From: JANNYA01 sp043754435
GTDB taxonomy: Bacteria; Pseudomonadota; Gammaproteobacteria; Xanthomonadales; SZUA-5
DNA length: 14,365 nt
Reading direction: 5' to 3'
NCBI GenBank assembly: GCA_043754435.1
Contig: JAYUUS010000111.1
Coordinates: 1 to 14,365 of the forward strand
Shown here: positions 6,891-13,887 of the stretch, in pieces
Position numbering within the stretch: the first letter of the stretch is position 1
How the letters are laid out: each line of letters begins with the position of its first letter
Notes under the pieces: generated by a model
The model's input: only the letters and a program-made list of their open reading frames with translations
Told to the model about the DNA's origin: nothing
Databases searched by the model: none
Translations under genes and position numbers: made by a program

Positions 6891-9818
6891 ATGGATGCCG
6901 CAAACGCAAACTTCTACGCGAACGCCGCGCATTTGCGCCATCATTGGCGGCCTAAAAATAAGCCCTTTGATCCGATGTCGCAGTTTGTTAAAGCCCCGCC
7001 GCATTCTATTGATGCCGAGCAAGCCGTGCTCGGCGCGCTGCTGATTGACCCGAACGCGTGGGATCGCGTGGTGGATCGTTTAATGGAAGAAGATTTTTAC
7101 CGCAAGGATCACCGCATCCTGTTTCGCGCCATTGCGCAGTTGAAAGAAGCTAATCAAGCCTGCGATGCGGTCACGCTAGGTGATTGGCTACAGCGCAATC
7201 AACTTGCGGACGACGCCGGTGGCTTGGTCTATGCGATTGAGCTGGCGAATAACACGCCGGGCGCCGCAAACGTGGTGGCATATGCGGAAATCGTGCGCGA
7301 AAAAAGCGTGCTGCGTCAGCTGCTTGATGCCGGCTCCAAGATCGTCAACACAGTCTATGAACCCGACGGCATGGATTCGCGCGCGCAATTAGAAACCGCC
7401 GAGCGCGAAGTTTTCAAAATTGCCGAGGCGGGCAGCCGTGGCAAAGGCGGTTTAGCGCCACTGCGGCAAGCGCTGGTGCAAACTTTGGACGAGCTGCAAA
7501 AGCGTTCCACTTCACCGGAAGATGTCACCGGTTTGTCCACCGGCTTTTATGATTTGGATAAAGCCACCAGTGGCCTGCAGCCGTCGGATTTGATCATTAT
7601 TGCGGCGCGTCCGTCGATGGGGAAATGCCTCGCTGCGAACACAGAAATTGTGCTGCAAGACGGCAGCGTACAAACGATTGAAGCCATTTATCAAGCGGGC
7701 AAGGCCGAACTTTTCACCCTGTCTGAGCAATTTCGCATTACCGCCAGCGCGCCTTCAGCGTATGTGGATGATGGCGTAAAGCCAACTTTTGAAGTCATCA
7801 CCCGGCTTGGGCGACGCGTAGAAAGCACGGCGGCACATCCGTTTTTGACGATGGATGGCTGGAAAGCGCTACACGAGCTTGCCGAAGGCGACTGGATTGC
7901 AGTCCCGCGCAAGCTGGCGGTATTTGGTAGCCAAGCCATACGCGAATGTGAGGTCAATTTACTCGCTTATCTATTGGGCGATGGCGGGCTGACCGGCAAT
8001 ACGCCCCGCTTTACCGCGTCAAACCCGGTGATTCGCGATGATTTCCTTAGCAGTGTGGGTGACTTTGGTGGCGTGGTGGCAAACGCGGTGGAAAAGCGGG
8101 CGGGGTTTGCCCCGACTTGGCAGGTGGCGGCTGAAGATTCGCTGATACTGCACAATCGTCAGGTGTTTTCGGAGCAGCTTAATAGCGCGCTAGCCGGCGC
8201 AGGCCGGTCTGCGGTATCGCTGGCGCGCAGTGTCGGTGTGTCAACGGCTAGCATTAGCTACTGGCGTGCTGGCCGACAAATGCCTGATACGGCTATGCGT
8301 TCTCGAATTTTCAAAGAGCTTGGGGGCGAGCTAGAGATAAATCCGGCAGCCCCGTTGAGCCGTCGCCATGATCCCAATCCGATGACGCTTTGGTTACGCC
8401 AACTGGGCGTGATGGGCTCAGGCGCACACAGCAAAACCATTCCCAAAGAAGTATTTCAGCTTCCTAAAGCCCAGCTCGCGCAATTTATCAACCGATTATT
8501 TGCCACCGATGGCTGGGCGAGTGTGCTTAAAAGCGGGCAAGCGCAGCTTGGATTTTCCAGCGTTTCCGAACGCATGGCCCGGCAACTTCAGCATTTATTG
8601 CTGCGTTTTGGCGTAATCGCCAAACTGCGCCAGCGCGCGGTTAAGTACAAGGAAACTCGGCGTGTCGCGTGGCAATTGGATATTACCGACGCGAATTCGA
8701 TTGCTACTTTTGCCGCTGAAATTGGCATTAAGGGTAAAGAGCCAGCTTTGGCTGCGGTCGTGGCAGCAACTGCAAACAAGCCTAGCCAGAGCAATGTCGA
8801 TCTGATTCCAGTGCAAGTTTGGGACAAAATCGCGCGCGCAAAAGCGGGGCTAAGCTGGGCCGAACTGGCGCGACGCAGTGGCTATAACGACAGCAATTCG
8901 CACGTCGGCATGCGTGCGCTTTCCCGTACGCATCTGGCGCGGATCGCGCTGGTGTTGCATAACCACGCGCCCAGCGCATTGACTGCTGAACTCAGCGCGC
9001 TGGCGCACAGCGATGTCTATTGGGATCGCATTGAAAGTATTGTTGCAACTGGCGCACAACAGGTTTATGACCTAACGATTCCAGAAACGCATAATTTCAT
9101 CGCTAACGATATTTGTGTACACAACACCAGCTTCGTGATGAACATCGCCGAGTATGCCAGCCTGAAAAGTGGGCGCTCGGTGGCAGTTTTCAGCATGGAA
9201 ATGAGCACTCAGCAGCTGGCGCTGCGCACCATTTCCTCGCTTGGGCGCATCCGCCAAGATAACCTGCGCTCGGGGCGTTTGGCGGAAGAAGAATGGCCGC
9301 GCATCACCTCCACTTTGTCTTTGCTCAGAGGTGCGAAGCTGTTTATTGACGATGAAGGCTCGCTCAGCCCAGCGGAAGTGCGCGCGCGTGCGCGCAGGTT
9401 GAAACGGGAGCATGGTCTGGGGCTGATTGTGGTCGATTACATCCAGCTGATGGTAGTGCCCGGCACCTCGGAAAACCGCACCAACGAAGTGTCAGAAATT
9501 TCGCGCTCGTTAAAAGCGATGGCGAAAGAACTGAGCGTGCCGGTGATTGCACTCAGCCAGCTCAACCGCGCCGTCGAGCAGCGCACTGACAAGCGCCCGA
9601 TGATGTCGGACTTACGGGAATCCGGCTCGATCGAGCAAGACGCCGACATCGTTGCCTTCATCTATCGCGATGATTACTACAACAAAGAATCCACCGAAAA
9701 AGGCGTAGCGGAAATCATTATCGCCAAGCATCGCAACGGCCCCACGGGTACAGTCAAGCTAAAATTCACCGGCATGTATACTCGCTTTGATAATTTAGAG
9801 CATTCGCGGGGGATTTGA
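6891..9818 (+). CDS. dnaB: Replicative DNA helicase DnaB precursor, interrupted by an intein
   Basis: DnaB is the hexameric helicase that unwinds DNA at the replication fork and recruits primase. The extein parts (residues 1-245 and 746-975) join to a 475-residue helicase, close to the usual 450-471. Visible are the N-terminal domain (APPHSIDAEQAVLGALLIDP), the linker, the Walker A motif ARPSMGK (239-245) completed by Thr746, Walker B around Asp849 (GLIVVDYIQ), and SQLNRAVEQR with DLRESGSIEQDAD. A 500-residue intein separates Lys245 from Thr746, so the unspliced precursor cannot bind ATP normally. Two starts are possible: ATG at 6891, or ATG at 6975 (Met29, MSQFVKAPPHS), which gives a 447-residue extein. 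Neither has a clear ribosome binding site. It is divergent from the toxin-antitoxin pair and no partner gene follows. Confidence 0.97.
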   Translation: MDAANANFYANAAHLRHHWRPKNKPFDPMSQFVKAPPHSIDAEQAVLGALLIDPNAWDRVVDRLMEEDFYRKDHRILFRAIAQLKEANQACDAVTLGDWLQRNQLADDAGGLVYAIELANNTPGAANVVAYAEIVREKSVLRQLLDAGSKIVNTVYEPDGMDSRAQLETAEREVFKIAEAGSRGKGGLAPLRQALVQTLDELQKRSTSPEDVTGLSTGFYDLDKATSGLQPSDLIIIAARPSMGKCLAANTEIVLQDGSVQTIEAIYQAGKAELFTLSEQFRITASAPSAYVDDGVKPTFEVITRLGRRVESTAAHPFLTMDGWKALHELAEGDWIAVPRKLAVFGSQAIRECEVNLLAYLLGDGGLTGNTPRFTASNPVIRDDFLSSVGDFGGVVANAVEKRAGFAPTWQVAAEDSLILHNRQVFSEQLNSALAGAGRSAVSLARSVGVSTASISYWRAGRQMPDTAMRSRIFKELGGELEINPAAPLSRRHDPNPMTLWLRQLGVMGSGAHSKTIPKEVFQLPKAQLAQFINRLFATDGWASVLKSGQAQLGFSSVSERMARQLQHLLLRFGVIAKLRQRAVKYKETRRVAWQLDITDANSIATFAAEIGIKGKEPALAAVVAATANKPSQSNVDLIPVQVWDKIARAKAGLSWAELARRSGYNDSNSHVGMRALSRTHLARIALVLHNHAPSALTAELSALAHSDVYWDRIESIVATGAQQVYDLTIPETHNFIANDICVHNTSFVMNIAEYASLKSGRSVAVFSMEMSTQQLALRTISSLGRIRQDNLRSGRLAEEEWPRITSTLSLLRGAKLFIDDEGSLSPAEVRARARRLKREHGLGLIVVDYIQLMVVPGTSENRTNEVSEISRSLKAMAKELSVPVIALSQLNRAVEQRTDKRPMMSDLRESGSIEQDADIVAFIYRDDYYNKESTEKGVAEIIIAKHRNGPTGTVKLKFTGMYTRFDNLEHSRGI
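7626..9125 (+). mobile_element. DnaB intein with LAGLIDADG homing endonuclease
   Basis: This in-frame 1500-base element encodes a 500-residue class 1 intein (precursor residues 246-745). Splicing residues are complete: Cys246 at the N-terminus (CLAANTEIVL), block B Thr313-x-x-His316 (TAAHPFLTMDGW), block F YDLTIPETHNF (Asp727, His734), terminal His744-Asn745, and Thr746 as the first C-extein residue. The endonuclease region has both LAGLIDADG motifs: LLAYLLGDG (catalytic Asp364) and FINRLFATDG (Asp540). Between them, SLARSVGVSTASISYWRAGR (443-461) has the look of a Cro/XRE-type helix-turn-helix. A second DNA-binding-like stretch, GLSWAELARRSGYND, lies at 653-667. All key residues survive, so splicing and homing both look possible. 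Known DnaB inteins use the same P-loop site. Activity itself is inferred. Confidence 0.95.
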
Positions 9819-9850
9819 GGGTGCATTCAAACTGATCTGGCTTCCCTTAT

Positions 9851-9930
9851 TCGTCATCCGCGAACGTTTTTATCAGGGATCCAGGAAGTTTTATTACTGG
9901 ATTCCCGCCAAAATCATGCGGGAATGACGA
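9851..9930. repeat. Imperfect inverted-repeat element (REP/MITE-like) after dnaB
   Basis: Two arms of 34 bases (9851-9884 and 9897-9930) are imperfect reverse complements around the 12-base spacer GAAGTTTTATTA. Outer ends TCGTCAT and ATGACGA match exactly, and the inner ends are near GGGATCCAG and CTGGATTCCC. Inside the right arm, ATTCCCGC (9901-9908) and GCGGGAAT (9918-9925) form a perfect 8-bp stem with a 9-base loop. The termini resemble the widespread GTCATTCCCGC...GGAATCCAG repeats of proteobacterial intergenic regions. It may also mark the end of the dnaB transcript, but no T-run follows. The remainder of 9819-9979 shows nothing else. Confidence 0.75.
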
Positions 9931-9979
9931 GGCCAGGATTTAAGGGCCAAGCGACTTTTGCGCGCCCACGTTGGCAGCT

Positions 9980-10219
9980 TTAGGACTTTTTCTTACCGAT
10001 TCGACTTGCTTGTGGTTGACTCATGATGTCGTCATTGCCTTGCGCTGCGTGCATCGGAGCATCGGTCGTATCTGTGGGAATAGGATTTGCTGGGATAGGA
10101 TTTGCTGGGATAGGATTTGCTGGAATAGGATTTGCTGGGACACTCGCTTTTATAGTAGGTGCAGCGACGCTGCCTTTAGCTTTCTGATTTGACGTTTCTG
10201 CAGTTGAAGACTTTTTCAT
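9980..10219 (-). CDS. Small hypothetical protein with PANPI pentapeptide repeats
   Basis: I do not recognise the family of this 79-residue protein. It begins with a basic, Ser/Thr/Lys-rich stretch (MKKSSTAETSNQKAKGS). It carries about four tandem PANPI repeats (around residues 29-47), then an acidic, Met/Gln-containing part, and ends in a basic tail, RIGKKKS. No signal peptide or membrane segment is visible, and the composition suggests a disordered protein. The strand choice is supported by a good ribosome binding site, GAGGT, about 5 bases before the ATG at 10217-10219. The overlapping plus-strand frame, rich in Cys/Trp/Ile-Arg repeats, has no such support. It stands alone between dnaB and the lipoprotein gene, in the same direction as the latter. 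Confidence 0.6.
   Translation of the reverse strand: MKKSSTAETSNQKAKGSVAAPTIKASVPANPIPANPIPANPIPANPIPTDTTDAPMHAAQGNDDIMSQPQASRIGKKKS
10077..10136. repeat. Four 15-bp tandem repeats
   Basis: The unit GG[GA]ATAGGATTTGCT occurs four times in register: 10077-10091, 10092-10106, 10107-10121 and 10122-10136. The copies differ only at the third base, and a partial fifth copy begins at 10137. On the minus strand each unit encodes one PANPI pentapeptide. The near identity at DNA level points to recent expansion, and the unit length of 15 preserves the frame. Confidence 0.95.
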
Positions 10220-10257
10220 CGTAACCTCTAAGTTGGTAATCGCAATCTAAATGTATG

Positions 10258-10279
10258 GCTAGCGTTTTGGTGCGCTAGC
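10258..10279. other. Intergenic hairpin between the lipoprotein and PANPI genes
   Basis: GCTAGCG (10258-10264) pairs perfectly with CGCTAGC (10273-10279) over an 8-base loop. A smaller stem, TGCGC/GCGCA, follows at 10317-10330 next to the stop of the lipoprotein gene. These could form the 3' end of that minus-strand transcript. There is no T-run, so the role is uncertain. Confidence 0.3.
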
Positions 10280-10339
10280 TGAAGCGAAATCTATGCTTAG
10301 CAACTCGGGGCTTCGGTGCGCTGACGCGCATTGGCAGCG

Positions 10340-11854
10340 CTAAAGCCAATACTGCCAAGTCTGGGCGAATATTTCTTTGATGCGCAGACCTAAGCCACGG
10401 CGGTGCCACTGCTCGCGCGTAATTTCATCGGACGCGGCTAAATCTTTCGCAAACATTGCTTTTACTTGGCTGCCAAATTCCGGGCCCAGCACTACCGCAT
10501 TGATTTCTTGATTGTGCAAAAAGCTGCGCCAATCCAGGTTGGTGGAACCCACGGTGGCCCAAACGCCATCAATTAACACGGTTTTAGAATGCAAAATAAC
10601 GCCACGCCGCTGATAAATTTTTACGCCTGCGCGCAAAAGCCTAGAGTAGTAGCGCCGCCCGGCGTGGAATACCAGCCATGAGTCTGTTTGGCTGGGCAAA
10701 ATCAACTTCACATCAACGCCACGCTGGGCGGCGGCTTTAAGCGCGCTCAGCAGCTGTGGATCGGGCACAAAATACGCGTTGGTCAGATAAATGCTGGTTT
10801 CCGCGTTGTTGATCGCGGAAATAAGCGTCGCGTAAATCAGGCTGAAAGGATCCTCCGGTGCGCTGCCGATTGCGCGAACCACTTGGGTGCCGACAATTTC
10901 GAGCTGCGGAAAATAAATCTTTTCAGCGACCGGACGGCCATGCTGCTTTTTCCACGTTGCTAAAAAAAGCTTTTGAAATTCAGCCACGACTGGGCCGCGC
11001 AACTGTAAATCGGTGTCGCGCCATTCGATCGTAACTTTCTTTTCGTCGCTGGCACCAATGTCACCGGTGGCTGCTGGTGGGCTGGGTAGCGCGCGCTTCG
11101 GAAGCGTTTTGCTAGTAGAGCTAAAGGAACCACTCGAATATACCGAACTAATGTTGATGCCGCCCACAAACGCGATTCGCCCGTCAATAATCAGCAGTTT
11201 GCGGTGATCGCGTTGATTCAGCGCCCAGGTTTTGCGCGCCGCCAAAGGATTGACCGGGTTAAATTCCAGTACGTTTACGCCTTGATCTTTTAACGCTTGG
11301 AAAAACGCTGATGGCGTACTGAAAGTGCCGGCGCTATCGCGAATCAAATTGACTTGTACGCCCTGTTTTTGTCTGTCGATCAGTGCCGTCGCAAACTTTT
11401 GACCGACGGCGTCGTCATCTAAGATGTAAGTTTCCATATTAATATGATCTTTGGCGCCCGCAATCGCCGTCAGCATCGCCGCATAAGTCGCCGGCCCATC
11501 TTGTAGCAGCACCACTTCATTGCCCACGGTCAAAGGGCTGCCGATAATGGCTTCTTCTAAAGCCAAATGGCGTTCAAAAATATTGTTGGTTGCATTGTCT
11601 AGTGGATCGGCGGGATGTGGCTGCCTTTTTGCAGCGTTTTGCAAACGCTCCAAAATCAGCTTACTTTGCGCCGCACTAAGTGGCCCGCGTGCGCCTTTGA
11701 GGCTAACTTGCGGCTGCGTGTGGCGGGATAAATCCGGCACGATTCGCGGTAGGCTAGCGCAGCCACCTAAAAAAACAAGACTGAACCAAAAAGTCAGGCT
11801 CAATGAAAAGACAAGAGGCAACGTAATACTGTCAATGAAATGGCGCAAACGCAT
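10340..11854 (-). CDS. Phospholipase D/cardiolipin synthase-like lipoprotein
   Basis: This 504-residue member of the phospholipase D superfamily has two HKD motifs: His217-x-Lys219-x4-Asp224 in HRKLLIIDG, and His422-x-Lys424-x4-Asp429 in HSKTVLIDG. The following GGINIS and GSTNLDWRS blocks are typical of bacterial cardiolipin synthases, which transfer phosphatidyl groups between phospholipids. The N-terminus has a long hydrophobic segment ending in the lipobox LGGC with Cys32, so it is probably a lipid-anchored envelope protein. A Ser/Pro-rich, probably flexible insertion follows the first HKD motif (about residues 236-272). The ATG at 11852-11854 has only a weak AGG upstream. Membrane phospholipid synthesis or remodelling is the likely role, but a nuclease or other phosphodiesterase cannot be excluded from sequence alone. 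Confidence 0.88.
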   Translation of the reverse strand: MRLRHFIDSITLPLVFSLSLTFWFSLVFLGGCASLPRIVPDLSRHTQPQVSLKGARGPLSAAQSKLILERLQNAAKRQPHPADPLDNATNNIFERHLALEEAIIGSPLTVGNEVVLLQDGPATYAAMLTAIAGAKDHINMETYILDDDAVGQKFATALIDRQKQGVQVNLIRDSAGTFSTPSAFFQALKDQGVNVLEFNPVNPLAARKTWALNQRDHRKLLIIDGRIAFVGGINISSVYSSGSFSSTSKTLPKRALPSPPAATGDIGASDEKKVTIEWRDTDLQLRGPVVAEFQKLFLATWKKQHGRPVAEKIYFPQLEIVGTQVVRAIGSAPEDPFSLIYATLISAINNAETSIYLTNAYFVPDPQLLSALKAAAQRGVDVKLILPSQTDSWLVFHAGRRYYSRLLRAGVKIYQRRGVILHSKTVLIDGVWATVGSTNLDWRSFLHNQEINAVVLGPEFGSQVKAMFAKDLAASDEITREQWHRRGLGLRIKEIFAQTWQYWL

Positions 11855-12037
11855 GACCTACCCGGCTTAGTGATTATTGAGCTAATTAAATTTTTTGGCG
11901 CAGGTCAACCACGAAGTACACTTTGACATTCAAAAGAACTCCCCGTTGAATAGCATTAACGATCATGTTGAACCCGAAGGGAGGCTTGATCTGTACGGCA
12001 TCGAACGCATGCAGCTCAGCAGCTTCGATGACGCCCC
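11855..12037. other. Intergenic stretch between metJ and the lipoprotein gene
   Basis: These 183 bases lie downstream of metJ and upstream of the lipoprotein gene, both on the minus strand. The only structure seen is an inverted pair, CATCGAA (11999-12005) and TTCGATG (12024-12030), a possible end of the metJ transcript. It must also hold the lipoprotein gene's promoter; the AT-rich part near 11880-11900 is the likeliest place. No gene is supported here. Confidence 0.3.
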
Positions 12038-12277
12038 TTATTCTTCGCGCCCCAGCTCCTCATCGGTCGGCAGCGATTGCCCGGTAAATGCGTGCAGGAA
12101 TGCTTCGACTAATAGCTCGCTAATCGTTGCGTGGCGCAGGCTTTTAATTTGGCGCCGGGTACGTTCGTCGATCACCATTTTTAAAACGTGGGTGGGAATA
12201 GTGACGGTGACTTTCTTAGTTTCTTCCGCGCGCTTACCGCGCTCGACATAAGGGTTTACGAACTTTTGCTGTGCCAT
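12038..12277 (-). CDS. metJ: Methionine repressor MetJ
   Basis: MetJ is a ribbon-helix-helix dimer that, with S-adenosylmethionine as corepressor, binds tandem 8-base MET boxes and represses methionine biosynthesis genes. The DNA-contacting strand KKVTVTIP (residues 21-28, with Lys22 and Thr24 at the conserved positions) is present. So are DERTRRQIKSLRHAT and the SAM-pocket helix SELLVEAFLHAFTGQSLP. I chose the ATG at 12275-12277, which gives MAQQKFVNPYVERGKR. It has GGAG seven bases upstream and matches the family N-terminus; an upstream ATG would add nine unrelated residues. At 79 residues it is shorter than E. coli MetJ (about 105), lacking the C-terminal helix region. It is divergent from its probable target operon, with MET boxes between. 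Confidence 0.95.
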   Translation of the reverse strand: MAQQKFVNPYVERGKRAEETKKVTVTIPTHVLKMVIDERTRRQIKSLRHATISELLVEAFLHAFTGQSLPTDEELGREE

Positions 12278-12315
12278 GTTTTTGCTCCGATGGCTGAACG
12301 CCAAATTAGTCGTAC

Positions 12316-12344
12316 AAACTAAGCGGATTGGCAGTACCTGTCAA
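12316..12344 (-). promoter_or_regulatory. Predicted metJ promoter
   Basis: Read on the minus strand, TTGACA (12344 to 12339) is a perfect -35 box. A 17-base spacer follows, then TAGTTT (12321 to 12316) as a weak -10 box. Transcription would start roughly 35 bases before the metJ ATG. The -35 box touches the first MET-like box, which suggests autorepression. Confidence 0.55.
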
Positions 12345-12374
12345 ATGACTTGACGGCTAGATGTTTAGACGTCT
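12343..12374. promoter_or_regulatory. MET box array 1 (MetJ operator)
   Basis: Four contiguous 8-base units resemble the MET box AGACGTCT: AAATGACT (12343-12350, 5/8), TGACGGCT (12351-12358, 6/8), AGATGTTT (12359-12366, 6/8) and AGACGTCT (12367-12374, 8/8). MetJ binds such tandem units cooperatively. The array covers the -35 boxes of both divergent promoters. Confidence 0.88.
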
Positions 12375-12379
12375 ATTCT
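12350..12379 (+). promoter_or_regulatory. Predicted promoter of the sulfhydrylase-metX operon
   Basis: TTGACG (12350-12355) and TATTCT (12374-12379) are separated by 18 bases, a reasonable sigma-70-type pair. The spacer is filled by MET boxes, so MetJ binding would block polymerase. The predicted leader before the ATG at 12502 is about 115 bases. Confidence 0.5.
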
Positions 12380-12389
12380 AGCGGAAATT

Positions 12390-12405
12390 AGACGTCTAAA
12401 CGTTT
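12390..12405. promoter_or_regulatory. MET box array 2 (MetJ operator)
   Basis: A perfect MET box, AGACGTCT (12390-12397), is followed directly by AAACGTTT (12398-12405, 6/8). It lies just downstream of the predicted plus-strand promoter, 23 bases from the perfect box of the first array, where a bound repressor would obstruct early transcription of the methionine operon. Confidence 0.82.
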
Positions 12406-12501
12406 AAAGCGCCGAAATTTTCACCGTTCAGCCCAACTTTTTCGCACTTAAACCTGCTGCCTGTATTTAACTTTCTTGCTTTTAACTCTAGGAATGCTGC
12501 C

Positions 12502-13881
12502 ATGACTGAAACCGCGAACCAAACCCCCACGCAAGCGCCCGCACTGCGCTTTGAAACCCTGCAACTGCACGCCGGGCAAGCACCCGCACCCGGCACCAAT
12601 GCGCGGGCTGTGCCGATCTATCAAACCACCAGCTATACCTTTAATTCGGCCGAGCACGGCGCTAATTTGTTCGGCCTGAAAGAATTCGGCAATATCTACA
12701 CCCGCATCATGAACCCAACGACGGATGTGTTCGAGCAGCGCATCGCGGCGTTGGAGGGCGGCGTCGCCGCAGTCGCTACCGCATCCGGGCAAGCCGCACA
12801 GCTATTAGCGATCACGACGATTGCGCAAGCCGGGGACAATATCGTTTCAACCAGTCAGCTTTATGGCGGCACCTACAATCAATTTAAGGTGTCCCTGCCG
12901 CGCTTGGGCATCCAGGTCAAATTCGCCGACGGTGATGACGTGGAAACCTTCCGGGCGCTGATTGATGAGAACACCAAAGCGCTGTATGTGGAAACCATTG
13001 GTAACCCTGGCGCAAACGTGCCGGATTTTCTGAAGCTCAGTGCGCTGGCGCATGAGCACGGCATTATTTTGATTGTCGACAACACTTTCGGTGCCGGCGG
13101 TTTTTTATGCAGGCCGATTGAATTTGGCGCAGATATTGTCGTCGCCAGTGCCACCAAATGGATCGGCGGGCACGGCACCGCAATTGGTGGCGTGATTATT
13201 GACGCGGGCAAGTTTGACTACGGCCAATTGCACAACGGCAAAGCCAAATATCCGCTGTTTAGCGAGCCATCGCCGTCCTATCATGGCTTGGTTTTCTCGG
13301 ACACCTTTGGCCCCCAAGGCCCGTTCGGCAATATCCAGTTTGCGATCCGTGCCCGGGTTGAGGGCTTACGGGATTTCGGCGCTAGCCAAAGCCCCTTCAA
13401 TTCGTTTTTGCTGATTCAAGGCTTAGAAACTTTAAGCTTGCGCGTTGAGCGGCATCAGCAAAACGCGCATCAGTTGGCACATTGGCTGCGTGCGCATCCG
13501 CAGGTTGCGAAAGTGAACTATCTGGGCTTTAGCGATCATCCAAACCATTTGCGCGCGAAAAAATATCTGCGTCACGGCTTTGGCTCGGTGTTTACTTTGG
13601 AGCTAACCAGTGGCTTTGAAGCGGCTAGCAAATTGATTGATTCGCTCAAACTGGTCAGCCACGTCGCCAACGTTGGTGATGCGAAAACGCTGATTATCCA
13701 GCCTTCGGCGACCACGCATCAGCAGCTGAGCGCGGCTGAGCAGCTGCAAAGTGGCGTCACGCCCGGCTTGGTGCGCATCTCGGTCGGCATTGAGCATATC
13801 GAAGACATTATTGGTGACTTTGCTCAGGCGCTGGACAAGTTGACGCGCAATATCGTTGCTGCGGAAAAGCTGGCGGCCTAA
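12502..13881 (+). CDS. metY: O-acetylhomoserine sulfhydrylase (MetY-type)
   Basis: This PLP enzyme of the Cys/Met metabolism family joins sulfide to O-acetylhomoserine to make homocysteine (direct sulfhydrylation) in the cytoplasm. The PLP-binding Lys219 lies in VASATKWIGGHG. Other family blocks are GNIYTRIMNPTTDVFEQRIAALEGG split around residue 70, ASGQAAQLLAI, the cofactor Asp193 in IVDNTFGAGG, and RISVGIEHIEDIIGDF near the end. The 459-residue length and the insertion around GKAKYPLFSEPSPSYHGLVF fit MetY better than the shorter cystathionine synthases or MetZ. The ATG at 12502 is preceded by TAGGA at an 8-base spacing. It starts an operon with metX six bases downstream, which supplies the substrate. 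MET boxes upstream indicate MetJ/SAM repression. Confidence 0.93.
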   Translation: MTETANQTPTQAPALRFETLQLHAGQAPAPGTNARAVPIYQTTSYTFNSAEHGANLFGLKEFGNIYTRIMNPTTDVFEQRIAALEGGVAAVATASGQAAQLLAITTIAQAGDNIVSTSQLYGGTYNQFKVSLPRLGIQVKFADGDDVETFRALIDENTKALYVETIGNPGANVPDFLKLSALAHEHGIILIVDNTFGAGGFLCRPIEFGADIVVASATKWIGGHGTAIGGVIIDAGKFDYGQLHNGKAKYPLFSEPSPSYHGLVFSDTFGPQGPFGNIQFAIRARVEGLRDFGASQSPFNSFLLIQGLETLSLRVERHQQNAHQLAHWLRAHPQVAKVNYLGFSDHPNHLRAKKYLRHGFGSVFTLELTSGFEAASKLIDSLKLVSHVANVGDAKTLIIQPSATTHQQLSAAEQLQSGVTPGLVRISVGIEHIEDIIGDFAQALDKLTRNIVAAEKLAA

Positions 13882-13887
13882 GCCATT

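Noticed and set aside
7626..9125. The dnaB insertion as a group I/II intron or a frameshifted fusion
   Set aside because: The frame is open throughout and the ends show protein-splicing motifs (Cys start, His-Asn end, Thr after), which identifies an intein.
9971..10192. A plus-strand frame with repeated RICWD-type units opposite the PANPI gene
   Set aside because: The repeat is a by-product of the same 15-base tandem array; the minus-strand frame has the better ribosome binding site and more ordinary composition.
11889..12037. A 49-codon minus-strand frame (GVIEAAELHAFDAVQIK...) directly after metJ
   Set aside because: It has no usable start codon before an internal Met, no ribosome binding site, does not match the MetJ C-terminus and resembles no family I know. 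Chance openness is the simpler reading.
12375..12389. Further MET boxes bridging the two arrays
   Set aside because: The intervening 15 bases match AGACGTCT at only about 2 of 8 positions per unit and the spacing is not a multiple of 8, so the arrays were kept separate.
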